This document shows positions 22,984 to 32,113 of a DNA stretch of 37,272 nucleotides, piece after piece (position 1 is the stretch's first letter; each line of letters opens with the position of its first letter). The notes under the pieces were generated by a model. It did no database searches, was not told the origin of the DNA, and saw only the letters and a list, made by a program, of their open reading frames with translations. This stretch comes from an uncultured Muribaculaceae bacterium. Lineage in GTDB: Bacteria > Bacteroidota > Bacteroidia > Bacteroidales > Muribaculaceae. The position numbers were made by a program, and so were the translations under genes. The DNA is taken from contig CABUTS010000021.1 of NCBI GenBank assembly GCA_902494515.1, forward strand, positions 1 to 37,272. The letters run 5' to 3'.

Positions 22984-23146
22984 CAGCACCGTTTCCACTG
23001 CATTTGAGCATGGCGGCGATGGGGAGACGAGTGGAGGTGCGGAGGTGGGTGGCAGCGATGCCTAAGGAGGTAGAAGATGCCGCAGAGATTATTGCTAAAC
23101 ACTATTTTTTTCCCTCAAAAAAATAAAGTTATCTCGGAAATTATTG

Positions 23147-23154
23147 TAACTTTG
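23147..23154 (+). promoter_or_regulatory. -7 element before the DUF6150 gene
   Basis: TAACTTTG, 49 bases before the start codon at 23204. No good -33 box is seen. Confidence 0.55.
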
Positions 23155-23203
23155 CCAAGGACAAAGCGCTATCTATATTTTTAAAAAGTATTTCTCTAAA
23201 GTC

Positions 23204-23575
23204 ATGAAAAGCCTGAAAATTTCTAACATTCTGCCTCACTTATTCGCCATTGCCATCTGCATTTTTCTCGGTAAAATTGACGGCTCGGCGCAGAAAATCT
23301 ACTCCGTCGACCACCAGTATCAGGCTGACGTGAAAGTGTATGTCACTGATTCCGAATATCAGGCCGACCTTGTAGTATTCAAAACCGACAAGGCGTACCG
23401 CGCCAAAGCCAGCGAGAACAAGGGTATCTGGTATTTCACTGACCATCAGTATCAGGCCGACAAGAAAGTCTTTTTCGTCGACCACCAGTATCAGGCCGAC
23501 CTCAAAATCTACTTCACGGACCACGAATACCGCGCCGGCTGGAAAAACAACTCCAAGAAGCCCCTCCTCTACTAA
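23204..23575 (+). CDS. Small exported repeat protein, DUF6150-like
   Basis: 123 aa. A signal peptide of about 29 residues (hydrophobic core LFAIAICIFLG, likely cleavage after GSAQ) is followed by about six repeats of roughly 12-14 residues of the form (V/F)DHQYQAD(L/V)K(V/I)(Y/F)(V/F)TD. Alternating D-x-x-Y-x-A-D and aromatic positions suggest a short beta-solenoid or stacked hairpins outside the cytoplasm. This matches the DUF6150 pattern as I know it; the function is unknown. It has its own promoter and is monocistronic. Confidence 0.78.
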   Translation: MKSLKISNILPHLFAIAICIFLGKIDGSAQKIYSVDHQYQADVKVYVTDSEYQADLVVFKTDKAYRAKASENKGIWYFTDHQYQADKKVFFVDHQYQADLKIYFTDHEYRAGWKNNSKKPLLY

Positions 23576-23761
23576 TCTCTCTTCTCTATCCTCGCATTTA
23601 ATCTCCCCTCGCAAAAGATATTTTCATCCGAGTACCATTGTAACCCGGAATTTTTTGCTAAAAACCATGCAAATTTAAAGTCTGAGTTTAAATTTGCATG
23701 GAAAAAGCAATACATTTCTATTTTAAGTAGCGTTTACCTCTATCAACATTCACAGCTTCCG

Positions 23762-25030
23762 CTACCTCATTGTGCGGAGGTTGGGGAGGAGGGCGGCGAC
23801 GATGCCGAGGAGGGGGGAGTAGGCGCAGACGCGGTAGACGGCGATGATGCCGTAGGTGTCGGCGAGGTCGCCGAGGAGCGCGGCGGCGATGCCTCCGATG
23901 CCGAAGGCGAAACCGAAGAAGAGTCCGGAGATCATGCCGAGTTTGTTGGGGAGGAGTTCCTGGGCGTAGAGCAGGATGGCGGGGAAGGCGGAGGAGAGCA
24001 TGAAGCCGGCGCAGAAACTCAGTATGGCGGTCATGGGAAGCGAGGCGTGGGGCATAAGCAGGCTGAATGGGGCGGTGCCGAGGATGGAAATCCAGATTAC
24101 GGCTTTGCGGCCGATGCGGTCGCCGACGGGACCGCCGACGAGGGTGCCGGCTGCGGTGGCCACGGTGAACACGAACAGCAGGAGCTGCGAGGTGGAGACA
24201 CTGACGCCGAACCGCTCGATGAGGTAGAAGGTGTAGTAGCTCGAGAGGCTCGCCATGTAGATGTATTTCGAGATAATCAGCACCATGATTACGCCGATGA
24301 CAAAGACGGTGTGGGCGGGCGAAAGCGGCATGGGGGTGTGCATCTCCTTGCGCGACAGCGCTTTAAGTCCTTTCAGGTAGCGGCCATACCACCCCACGAT
24401 CGGTTTCATCGCCGCGAAACAGAGCGCCGCAACTATCAGAAACAGAAGCACATACCTGCGCCCGTAGGGTGCTACAAGCAGCGCCACAAGCAGCGGTCCG
24501 ATCGAGCCGCCGAAGTTGCCGCCGACCTGGAAAACAGACTGCGCGAAGCCGCGGTGGCCGCGCCCGGCGAGCGATGTAATGCGCGAAGCCTCGGGGTGAA
24601 GTGTCGCCGAACCGAGGCCAATCAGGAATACCGACAGGAATATACCGGCTAACGAACCGGTGAGCGCAAACATCGTAATTCCGACGCTCGTAAAACACAT
24701 CCCCAACGGCAGGCTGAAGCGAAACGGAAAGCGATCGAAAGCATACCCCACGACGGGCTGGAATATCGACGCCGCAATCTGATAAACGAGCGTTATAAGG
24801 CCGATTTGCGCGAAGTCGAGGTGCAGCTCATCCTTGAGCATCGGGTACACAGCCGTGACCACCGACTGCAGCAGGTCGTTGAGGCAGTGGGCGGCGCAGA
24901 GCGCCAGCAGCACACTGATATTGTTCACCGTCATCAGCCGACGGTAAAGTTTTGCGGGAGAAACTGTCATTTTTCTGTAAAAACCTTCTTTGTCAAGGGG
25001 AGAATCCTTCATTCTGCATGAGGTTTCCAT
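23762..25030 (-). CDS. MFS exporter of the fosmidomycin-resistance (Fsr) type
   Basis: 422 aa with about 12 membrane segments in two halves. The first helix region SVLLALCAAHCLNDLLQSVV is the Fsr signature. GYAFDRFPFRFSLP and GGPVGDRIGRKAVIWIS are the inter-helix MFS motifs in each half, and GSATLHPEASRITSLAG matches the Fsr helix-4/5 region. The family exports fosmidomycin and related small anions in Escherichia coli; the natural substrate here is unknown. The start at 25030 adds an odd hydrophilic extension; MTVSPAKLY (24970) is a plausible alternative. It begins 7 bases after the yjbQ stop, so the two are probably cotranscribed. Confidence 0.87.
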   Translation of the reverse strand: METSCRMKDSPLDKEGFYRKMTVSPAKLYRRLMTVNNISVLLALCAAHCLNDLLQSVVTAVYPMLKDELHLDFAQIGLITLVYQIAASIFQPVVGYAFDRFPFRFSLPLGMCFTSVGITMFALTGSLAGIFLSVFLIGLGSATLHPEASRITSLAGRGHRGFAQSVFQVGGNFGGSIGPLLVALLVAPYGRRYVLLFLIVAALCFAAMKPIVGWYGRYLKGLKALSRKEMHTPMPLSPAHTVFVIGVIMVLIISKYIYMASLSSYYTFYLIERFGVSVSTSQLLLFVFTVATAAGTLVGGPVGDRIGRKAVIWISILGTAPFSLLMPHASLPMTAILSFCAGFMLSSAFPAILLYAQELLPNKLGMISGLFFGFAFGIGGIAAALLGDLADTYGIIAVYRVCAYSPLLGIVAALLPNLRTMR

Positions 25031-25037
25031 ATGATTA

Positions 25038-25448
25038 TCAACCGATTACGGTCGCCACTATCCGGCGCGGACCGCCGTAGTCGCGGAATTCGCAAAGATA
25101 TATCCCCTGCCAGGTGCCGAGGTTCAGGCGTCCGCGGGTGATGGGGATGGTAAGACTTACGCCGAACAGCGACGACTTTGCATGCGCCGGCATATCGTCC
25201 GCGCCCTCGAGCGTGTGATTGTAGTACGGCTGATTCTCCGGCACAAGCCGGTCGAGAATCCGGTTCATGTCGCCGCGCACATCCGGGTCAGCGTTCTCAT
25301 TGATACTCAGCGCGCACGATGTATGTTTTACGAACAGATTCAGCAGTCCCGACTCCGGGAGCTGTGGCAGCTGGGCCAGCACCTCACGGGTCACCAGATG
25401 ACATCCTCTCCGCTTCGCCGTCAGTTCAAATTCACTTTGTGAAACCAT
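25038..25448 (-). CDS. yjbQ: YjbQ/UPF0047 family protein
   Basis: 136 aa from ATG 25448. The frame extends to a GTG at 25472, but the family normally begins as in MVSQSEFELTAKRRGCHLVT. Conserved blocks: FVKHTSCALSINENADPDVR, NHTLEGADDMPAHAKSSL and LGTWQGIYLCEFRDYGGPRR, which hold the metal- and ligand-binding His, Asn, Asp and Glu residues. The E. coli member has been reported to have weak thiamine-phosphate synthase activity, though its true role is uncertain. It is close to, but not in, the riboswitch-controlled thiamine operon, and it shares a transcript with the MFS exporter. Confidence 0.92.
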   Translation of the reverse strand: MVSQSEFELTAKRRGCHLVTREVLAQLPQLPESGLLNLFVKHTSCALSINENADPDVRGDMNRILDRLVPENQPYYNHTLEGADDMPAHAKSSLFGVSLTIPITRGRLNLGTWQGIYLCEFRDYGGPRRIVATVIG

Positions 25449-25509
25449 AATTCCGGGAATTACATCAATCACTGCGGCGCACCGCTACGGGGCGCCGGGA
25501 TTTTCCATG

Positions 25510-25517
25510 CAAAATTA
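25510..25517 (-). promoter_or_regulatory. -7 element before yjbQ
   Basis: Minus-strand TAATTTTG, 62 bases before the yjbQ start, with CTTG 19 bases further upstream. It is a plausible promoter for the yjbQ-MFS pair. Confidence 0.5.
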
Positions 25518-25625
25518 ATCATTATTTTTCAAACGGCAAGTGACAGGTGCCGAATCGGCCATCAGAGGTGTCCATAGCGGCGAAGCAAGGCGGGGCTTGC
25601 GCTCCTGAACGCCAACGGGAGCGGG

Positions 25626-26384
25626 TTATTTCTTGTTGTCCGGGGTGCGGATTTCGCGGAGCTCTTCGAGGTAGCTGGCCGTAATGACGCCGGAGGGGAG
25701 CGCGATGATGGCGACACCGAAGAGCGAGGAGAGCATGGAGACCACGCGGCCGATGTCGGTCACGGGACAAAGGTCGCCGTAGCCTACGGTAGTCAGGGTG
25801 ACGGTGGCCCAGTAGAGAGCATCGAAGAAGGAGGTGAAGGTCGCTTCGCCGGTTTCGGGGTTGACGTGGGGCTCGGCGTTGAACATGATCAGCGCGGTGA
25901 TGAAGATGTAGAACAGCGCCAGTACAAGCACCGACAGGAGCACCTGCCTCTCCTTCTTCAGCACATGAAGGAAAATCAGCGTCTTGTTGGTGTAGCGGAA
26001 TACCTTCAGCAGGCGGATAATTTTCATCAGTCTGGTCAGTCGCAAGACCTTGTAACCCCGGCTGATAAGGTTCAGTCCGGGCAATATCGACAGCAGGTCG
26101 ATGATTGCCATCAGCGTGAACGGATAGAGCAGATACGACACCGGCCCGCGGCGCAGCTGCACCCTTGCTGTGAACCACCGCAGCAGATATTCCACGATAA
26201 ACACCGCCACGCAGAACACCTCGATCGGACGGAACACGGGGTTGTTCTCCTTGAACATCAGCGGCACGATACTGGCTATAATCGTCGCCATCATGAACCA
26301 GACGTAAACCGTCCCGATCCAGGTCCGGTCTTCCGTGCGGTTCATGAAATCATATATTTTCCTCTGTAACCTTTTAATCTTCAT
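25626..26384 (-). CDS. Voltage-gated-type potassium channel / ion transporter
   Basis: 252 aa with a six-helix channel layout. S1 starts near WIGTVYVWFMMATIIASIVP; S2-S3 follow; the S4-like helix has regularly spaced basic residues (YKVLRLTRLMKIIRLLKVFR). S5, the pore helix FFDALYWATVTL and the selectivity filter TTVGYGD come next, and then S6. The TVGYGD filter marks K+ selectivity, and the S4 arginines suggest voltage sensing. The C-terminal tail is short, with no ligand-binding domain, and length is normal for single-unit bacterial channels that form tetramers in the inner membrane. It is divergent from sbcD. Confidence 0.92.
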   Translation of the reverse strand: MKIKRLQRKIYDFMNRTEDRTWIGTVYVWFMMATIIASIVPLMFKENNPVFRPIEVFCVAVFIVEYLLRWFTARVQLRRGPVSYLLYPFTLMAIIDLLSILPGLNLISRGYKVLRLTRLMKIIRLLKVFRYTNKTLIFLHVLKKERQVLLSVLVLALFYIFITALIMFNAEPHVNPETGEATFTSFFDALYWATVTLTTVGYGDLCPVTDIGRVVSMLSSLFGVAIIALPSGVITASYLEELREIRTPDNKK

Positions 26385-26475
26385 TGGTTTATTATTTTAA
26401 GGTAACGTCAGGACGCCGAGTTATTTCAGACTACGTCCTCACGCAGCGGGACGCCACTTTCGCAGCAACCTGATG

Positions 26476-26483
26476 CAAAATTA
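26476..26483 (-). promoter_or_regulatory. -7 element before the potassium-channel gene
   Basis: Minus-strand TAATTTTG, about 90 bases upstream of the channel start, back to back with the sbcD promoter. Confidence 0.45.
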
Positions 26484-26527
26484 TTAATTTTTCGCGAGAT
26501 AGCTGCGTTTTGACTCAAAAGAATTCG

Positions 26528-26535
26528 TAACTTTG
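26528..26535 (+). promoter_or_regulatory. -7 element directly abutting sbcD
   Basis: TAACTTTG ends only 7 bases before the sbcD ATG at 26543. In Bacteroidetes transcription starts a few bases after this element, so the mRNA should have almost no leader. Confidence 0.6.
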
Positions 26536-26542
26536 CTCCACC

Positions 26543-27754
26543 ATGAAAGTCCTTCACAGCTCCGACTGGCACCTCGGTGCCGCTTTGTATGGCCACGACC
26601 GTTCGGCCGACCAACGATACATGCTGAATCAGATTGCGGAAATCGTCGGCAGGGAAAAGCCTGACGTTCTGCTTGTAAGCGGCGATATTTTCGACAACGG
26701 CACCCCTTCGGCGTCCTCTCAGGCCATGCTCGACGAGGCCCTGATGGTCATGCGCAGGATGGGTGGCGACGCCATGCCCATCATTCTGACCTCCGGCAAC
26801 CATGATTCCCCGTCGCGCCATGTGGCCTTCCGTGCCGTGTATTCCGAGGTAGGCGTACACACCATCGGCTCGTCGATGATTACCTCGGACAGGTCGGTCG
26901 AGGAGCTGTATGACCGGTTAGTAGTGCCGGTGCCGGGCAAAGGCCTGGTCGTGGCGGTGCCTTACATCAACCCACGCAACCTCCCCGAAGATTTCTACAC
27001 ACGGCTTATTGAAGAGGTGCGGAAACGAAACACCGACCGGCTGCCGGTGGTGCTGATGGCGCACCTGACGGTGTCTCATTCCCGCTTCCAGGGTCATGAG
27101 AACAGCGACGAAAGGGTCGTTGGGGGCATCGAAAGCGTGGATATCGACACCCTCGGCGCAGGCTACGATTACCTTGCCCTGGGGCACATTCACTGCCCGC
27201 AGCAATGGAAACGGAGCCCGGCCATCGTCCGCTACTCCGGCACCCCCTGCGCCGTAAGTTTCGACGAGGATTACCGTCATTCCGTCACCATCGCGGATAT
27301 TCCGGAGGCCGGGAATTGCAGCGTCAGGGAGATAGAGCTCGTGCCTGAGACACCATTAGTGACCATCGGCGGCAGCTGCGGCATGACCGAGGAGGAGCTA
27401 ATCGCTGTCCTCGGCGACAAAGACCCCGAAACCGGAGTTCCGGCGGTGCCCGAGGGGGCGTATCTGCGGTTCAATCTCCGTCTGCCCGAAGGGAAGATTT
27501 ACCCCGACACATTCACTGCTGCCCATCTGATGGAAGCCTGCGACCGGCATGGATACATATTCTGTTACCTCAACCCTATCCGCCAGACGCGCGAAACCGC
27601 CGACAGCGGGCCCCGGGCAATGACAGTCAGCGACATCCGCAGCATCTCGCCCGTCGGTCTGGCCAAAGAATTCGCCGAAAAGAAGGGGGCGGAATGGACC
27701 GATGAACTCGAAGCCATGCTCCTGGAGGCAATCTCAAGAATCGACAATCAGTAA
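26543..27754 (+). CDS. sbcD: Exonuclease subunit SbcD
   Basis: 403 aa, Mre11-type nuclease. The phosphoesterase motifs are all visible: LHSSDWHLGAALYG (motif I, Asp and His), VLLVSGDIFDNG (II), ILTSGNHDSPSR (III), then MAHLTVSH and YLALGHIHCPQ (IV/V, metal-binding His). The SbcD capping region follows (PAIVRYSGTPCAVSFDE). With SbcC it forms an ATP-dependent nuclease that cuts hairpins and blocked DNA ends, for example at long palindromes. The stop codon is followed at once by a heptamer repeat and then sbcC, giving an sbcDC operon. Confidence 0.95.
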   Translation: MKVLHSSDWHLGAALYGHDRSADQRYMLNQIAEIVGREKPDVLLVSGDIFDNGTPSASSQAMLDEALMVMRRMGGDAMPIILTSGNHDSPSRHVAFRAVYSEVGVHTIGSSMITSDRSVEELYDRLVVPVPGKGLVVAVPYINPRNLPEDFYTRLIEEVRKRNTDRLPVVLMAHLTVSHSRFQGHENSDERVVGGIESVDIDTLGAGYDYLALGHIHCPQQWKRSPAIVRYSGTPCAVSFDEDYRHSVTIADIPEAGNCSVREIELVPETPLVTIGGSCGMTEEELIAVLGDKDPETGVPAVPEGAYLRFNLRLPEGKIYPDTFTAAHLMEACDRHGYIFCYLNPIRQTRETADSGPRAMTVSDIRSISPVGLAKEFAEKKGAEWTDELEAMLLEAISRIDNQ

Positions 27755-27796
27755 CTAATTGCTAATTGCCAATTGCTAATTGCTAATTGCCAATTG
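27755..27796 (+). repeat. Heptamer repeat between sbcD and sbcC
   Basis: Six consecutive 7-base units (CTAATTG, CTAATTG, CCAATTG, repeated twice) fill the gap starting right after the sbcD stop and ending 10 bases before the sbcC start. The super-period is 21 bases. Confidence 0.9.
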
Positions 27797-27805
27797 CTCA
27801 GTTCA

Positions 27806-30800
27806 ATGAAACTCAGGAAACTCGAAATAGAAAACATAGCTTCGTTTGAACACGAGGTCATAGATTTTGCAGGCAGCCCCCTCGAGGGGACCGACCTGTT
27901 TCTGATTAACGGCGAAACCGGCTCCGGCAAGTCCACTATTCTCGACGCCATCTGTCTGGCCCTCTACGGCGACACACCCCGTCTGCACAACTCCGAGAGT
28001 CAGGCCGAAAAGCGGGATATGCCGGAAGGTGTTTCCTACAACGACGCCCGCCGATTGCTGAGGCTCAACACAGGCCGCGGGTTTGTGCGTCTGACCTTTG
28101 ACGCCGAGGGTGAGGAATGGCAGGCCGAATGGGGCGTGCGCCGCGCCCGCGACAAAGCCTCCGGTGCCCTTCAGGCCAAAAGCTGGACGCTCACCAATCT
28201 CTCCACCAAGGTCAACATCACCCGGGATGACGAAATCAAGCAGACCATAGTAAAGCTCATCGGTCTGGATTTCACGCAGTTCTGCCGGACTACGATGCTT
28301 TCGCAGGGGGAATTCGCCGCGTTTCTGAAAAGCAAGCCCGACGAGAAGGCCCAGATTCTGAAGAAAATCACCGGCGTAGACCGTTTCGAGAAGATCGGCG
28401 CGATAATCTACACCATCACCTCCGAAAAGAAAGCCATCCTCGCCGAAATCGAGAGTCAGAAGAAAGCTCTTGAAACCGAGGCTCTTACACCAGAGCGGCG
28501 CCTGGAGCTGGAGGAGGAAAACCGGGAGCACGAAAGGAACAAGAAGCTGGCGGAGGAAACCAGGTCCAGATTGCAGGCCGCCCGAAAATGGGTCGACGAC
28601 GAGTCGGCCATAGGCAAGCGGTTGACGCTGGCTCAGGCGGATCTGCAGCGGGCCGAACTGGCCCGGAACGACGAAGAGGTTGTCAGGGCCTCGGAAACCG
28701 TTGCGGTCCATGATCAGACAGGCGACGTCAGGATGCAGTTCGAAGCTCTCCGAAAGTCCGAAAAGGATGAGACCGCAGCCCGGACCGAGCTCAATCAGCA
28801 GCAAGCCGGATTCTCGGAGCTGTCGGCAGCATTGAACCGTTTGCGCAACGATGTGATTGTCAACGGGAAACGGCTCGCGGGAATCCAGCAAGCCATTGAC
28901 GCCAATGCCTCGCTGAAGGATATTTTCGAGTCTGCAGCAGTCCTCGCCGGCGAATGTAAGAACCTCGCCGGATGGCAGCGCGATATAGCGGACAAGCAGG
29001 CTCAGCTCAAAGCGAAGGAGGCTGAAATCCAGGATGTTATTTCGCCAAGGATCAACAAGATTTCCGCTGAAATCGAGGAAATCAGTGGCCGTCATCAGGA
29101 GCTGACCTCCCGGCTGGAGGTCAAGGAGAAGGAGCTGGAGGCTTGCGACCTCGAGGGGAAACGGCAGCAGAAAGACTCAGCCCTGGCCGAGCAGGGGCGT
29201 CTGGCGGAACTCAGCACAGCAATCGGCCAGCTTGAAAAGTGCAGCGGGGAGATCAGCAAGCTCCAGTCCGACATCATCGCTACCGATGATATTGTCAGCA
29301 GCACAACCGGGCTTCTCACCACTGACAATCAGAATGTTATCGCCGCCAAAAGCGCCCGCGACACGCAGCAGCAAGCCGCCGATTCGGCTCAGATGGCCGC
29401 CGGTAAATCGGCAAAGGAGATTCGCGCACGCCTCAGAATCGGCAGCATTTGTCCGGTTTGCGGTCATGAAATCATGCATGAGCTAAAGTCCGACAAGCTC
29501 CTCCGCGATCTTGCCGACCAGGCCAAGGCAAAGCTCAACGAGCTGAACAGAAGTTACGAGGAAGCGCTGAAATTGCAGACCGAGCATCTGAATACCCTCA
29601 GTCTTAAGCAGAAAGAGCTTCTGAAATACCGAGGTGAGCTCGAACGGAGGGAGGCTGAAAAGTCTGGAATCGAGAAAAAGATGGACGACGTCTGCGGCGT
29701 CCTGAATATCGTTCCGGAGGCTGAGCTGGACTTGAAGATCCTGAAAGGGATTCACGGCACAAGAGCTGATGAGCTGAAAATCAGGCTTTCCGAGATTGAA
29801 AAGGGTATCGCCGAAGGGGAAGCCATCGACCGGGCGCTCCGGGAGCTACGGAAGAGCATCGCCGGGAATCAGACCGCCCTCGATTCGACCAACAGCCGCA
29901 AGTCGGCGGAGGAGAAAAAGAAAGCCGATGCCGACGCCGCGGTTTCAGCGCTGACAGCCGCCATCGCCACTCTCCAGGGCAGCATCGATGCCGCTATCAG
30001 CCGGCTCGAGGCGACAATCGGCGACAAAAAGGTCTCCGGTCACGACTTCCGGTCGGAACCCGTCGCATTTGCCGGGGACCTCCGGAAAGCCGCAGACGCC
30101 TACCAGCGTCTGCTCGACGATTCCACCCGTCTGACCAATGAGCTGGACTCCCTGACGGAGATTATCCGTAGCTGCGACGACAAGCGGGCCTCGATTCTCG
30201 CCGACATTCCAGAATGGGAGAAGTCCGAGGATCAGGAACAGGACGGTCCCGTTACTCAGGATTTGAACCGTCCCGTGTCGCAGGATTCCCCAAAAATTGA
30301 TCCCCGCAAGACCGAACAGGCTTTCGACAGCCTCAGATCTCAGGTCATTGCGGCGAATGTGAAATTGCGCAAGGCCCTCGAGGACAGCCGGGCTCAGCGG
30401 GCCGACATCAGGGAGTTCTTCCTCAATCACCCCGAACTCGACCGGGAACAGGTAGAAACAATCTCACGACTCTCCGACAGGGATATCGCCGGATTGCGCG
30501 CGAAGGTCCAGAACGCCATCAACCGCGTCGAGCAATGCCGCACAAGTCTGGATTCCGTCCGTGCCGAGCATGAAGCCGTCCTCTCCCTGAAGCCGGAATG
30601 GCTTGTCATGGAGGGGGAGGAACAGCCCGACACAGCAGAAAGTTCCACCGATGACGACGCTTTCGAGGGCAGCGAAACTCCCGACGCCCCGGAGCGGATT
30701 CCCGTCGCAGAGCTTTCCGACCGCATCAGTCAGACCGAAGGAATCATCACGGAGTCCGCGACACAAATGGCTCTGATTCAGAAGGCGTTTGCCGATTCAG

Positions 30801-31369
30801 CCAAGCACAGCGAGCGACTGGCCGCTATTACCCGCGAATTCGATGCCGCTGCTGAGGATTACAGCCGCTGGAACAACCTGAACTCGCTGCTCGGCGATGC
30901 CCAGGGCAAACGTTTCAGCAACATCGCGCTGAGCCATCTGCTCGGCAACCTCATCCACCACGCCAACACCTACATGGCGCAACTCAACGACCGATACACC
31001 CTCGACGTCATCCCCGGCACATTCAGCATCATGGTCTGCGACCGCTATCAGGGCTACAGCCAGCGCACCGCCAACACCATCTCGGGTGGCGAAACCTTCC
31101 TGGTATCCCTCGCCCTGGCGCTGGCCCTCAGCAACATCGGCCAGCTCAGCGGCTGCGACACCCTGTTTATCGACGAAGGCTTCGGCTCGCTCAGCGGCGG
31201 TCACCTCGACAAAGCCATCGACACCCTCAAAAACCTTCACCGCCAGGACGGACGCCGCATCGGCATCATCAGCCACATCACCGAGCTCCGCGAAAAAATC
31301 CCCACCCAAATCCTCGTCGAGCGCACCCCCACCACCCCCGCCACCATCCACCTCCTCCCCACCCCATAA
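27806..31369 (+). CDS. sbcC: Exonuclease subunit SbcC (Rad50-like ATPase)
   Basis: 1187 aa from MKLRKLEIENIASF. The frame extends to 27773, but that part is translated heptamer repeat. Walker A NGETGSGKSTILDAI is at about 35-49; two long coiled-coil arms surround the zinc-hook CPVC (in ICPVCGHE, about residue 549), which dimerises two molecules through Zn. The ABC signature NTISGGETFLVSLALALA and Walker B DTLFIDEGFGSLSGGH (about 1115-1130) close the head domain. ATP binding by SbcC controls the SbcD nuclease. The arms are of ordinary length for the family. The last part of the gene is very C-rich, which creates long false frames. Confidence 0.95.
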   Translation: MKLRKLEIENIASFEHEVIDFAGSPLEGTDLFLINGETGSGKSTILDAICLALYGDTPRLHNSESQAEKRDMPEGVSYNDARRLLRLNTGRGFVRLTFDAEGEEWQAEWGVRRARDKASGALQAKSWTLTNLSTKVNITRDDEIKQTIVKLIGLDFTQFCRTTMLSQGEFAAFLKSKPDEKAQILKKITGVDRFEKIGAIIYTITSEKKAILAEIESQKKALETEALTPERRLELEEENREHERNKKLAEETRSRLQAARKWVDDESAIGKRLTLAQADLQRAELARNDEEVVRASETVAVHDQTGDVRMQFEALRKSEKDETAARTELNQQQAGFSELSAALNRLRNDVIVNGKRLAGIQQAIDANASLKDIFESAAVLAGECKNLAGWQRDIADKQAQLKAKEAEIQDVISPRINKISAEIEEISGRHQELTSRLEVKEKELEACDLEGKRQQKDSALAEQGRLAELSTAIGQLEKCSGEISKLQSDIIATDDIVSSTTGLLTTDNQNVIAAKSARDTQQQAADSAQMAAGKSAKEIRARLRIGSICPVCGHEIMHELKSDKLLRDLADQAKAKLNELNRSYEEALKLQTEHLNTLSLKQKELLKYRGELERREAEKSGIEKKMDDVCGVLNIVPEAELDLKILKGIHGTRADELKIRLSEIEKGIAEGEAIDRALRELRKSIAGNQTALDSTNSRKSAEEKKKADADAAVSALTAAIATLQGSIDAAISRLEATIGDKKVSGHDFRSEPVAFAGDLRKAADAYQRLLDDSTRLTNELDSLTEIIRSCDDKRASILADIPEWEKSEDQEQDGPVTQDLNRPVSQDSPKIDPRKTEQAFDSLRSQVIAANVKLRKALEDSRAQRADIREFFLNHPELDREQVETISRLSDRDIAGLRAKVQNAINRVEQCRTSLDSVRAEHEAVLSLKPEWLVMEGEEQPDTAESSTDDDAFEGSETPDAPERIPVAELSDRISQTEGIITESATQMALIQKAFADSAKHSERLAAITREFDAAAEDYSRWNNLNSLLGDAQGKRFSNIALSHLLGNLIHHANTYMAQLNDRYTLDVIPGTFSIMVCDRYQGYSQRTANTISGGETFLVSLALALALSNIGQLSGCDTLFIDEGFGSLSGGHLDKAIDTLKNLHRQDGRRIGIISHITELREKIPTQILVERTPTTPATIHLLPTP

Positions 31370-31391
31370 TCCCCTTAGCCTAATCCCCTCA

Positions 31392-32063
31392 AACCATGTA
31401 ATCTGGCGTTTTGATCCCATGATACTTACTGATAAAATCAGCATTGATAACCTGATTGCAAAAGTGCAGAATATTGGAGACAGGCTTGTGGGGTATACCG
31501 AAAAACTTGTTTTCAGCTATGCTGACATTATCTCATATAAGAAGGTAAAAGCCAATCTCGAAAAAAGTGGTATCAACTATATTGAATGGGACGAACCGCT
31601 GATGAATGAATTCGCATCGCGCTTGTCTGAGATGAATCGAGAGCGCGGATGGAATTATCAACTGGCTACATGCGGAGAGAAAATAGATTTAGCTAAATAC
31701 GGCATCAGTCACAACCGATGTGTGGACGACGACCTCATGATCAGATTCTCATCTGCCGATAAGACATTAATGGATTTCCTTAATGTTGACATCGTGAATA
31801 TCCAACCTTCATTATTTGATGATGCTCCGACTCTTCCGGATGGAGCTGTACAAATATCTGAAAACAGTTATGGAATAAAGCGTAAAAACAACAAGGACAA
31901 AGGTCAGAGACAGTTCTGTGGCTGCATCGCCAGCAAGGACATCGGCCAATACAACACCTGTCCCCACCTTTGCGAATATTGCTACGCCAACACGAGCAAG
32001 GACACCGCAATACGAAACTTTCAGCGTCACCGTCAACACCCTGACAAAGACACAATCATCTAA
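31392..32063 (+). pseudogene. 5'-truncated DUF1848 family gene
   Basis: From about 31392 the frame reads VIWRFDPMILTDKIS and continues for about 220 residues to the Cys-rich end FCGCIASKDIGQYNTCPHLC and then EYCYANTS. These are the middle and C-terminal parts of DUF1848 proteins, which probably bind an iron-sulfur cluster through these cysteines. The family normally has roughly another 80-100 N-terminal residues (an SRRTD-type start), which are missing: the homology begins 22 bases after the sbcC stop. No promoter or ribosome-binding site is seen ahead of the first in-frame ATG (31421). Read-through from sbcC could still express a fragment. Confidence 0.75.
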
Positions 32064-32113
32064 TATCCCTTAAATCAGCCGGTGACATATCATTGTTCAT
32101 CCTGAGTAATATT

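Noticed and set aside
23010..23126. A 38-codon plus-strand frame before the DUF6150 promoter.
   Set aside because: No promoter, ribosome-binding site or recognisable family. The composition looks like chance.
31086..31390. The N-terminal part of a 325-codon frame running from inside sbcC into the DUF1848 remnant.
   Set aside because: The first 100 codons are an out-of-frame reading of the C-rich end of sbcC (Ser/Pro/Thr-only). Only the part after 31392 is family-like.
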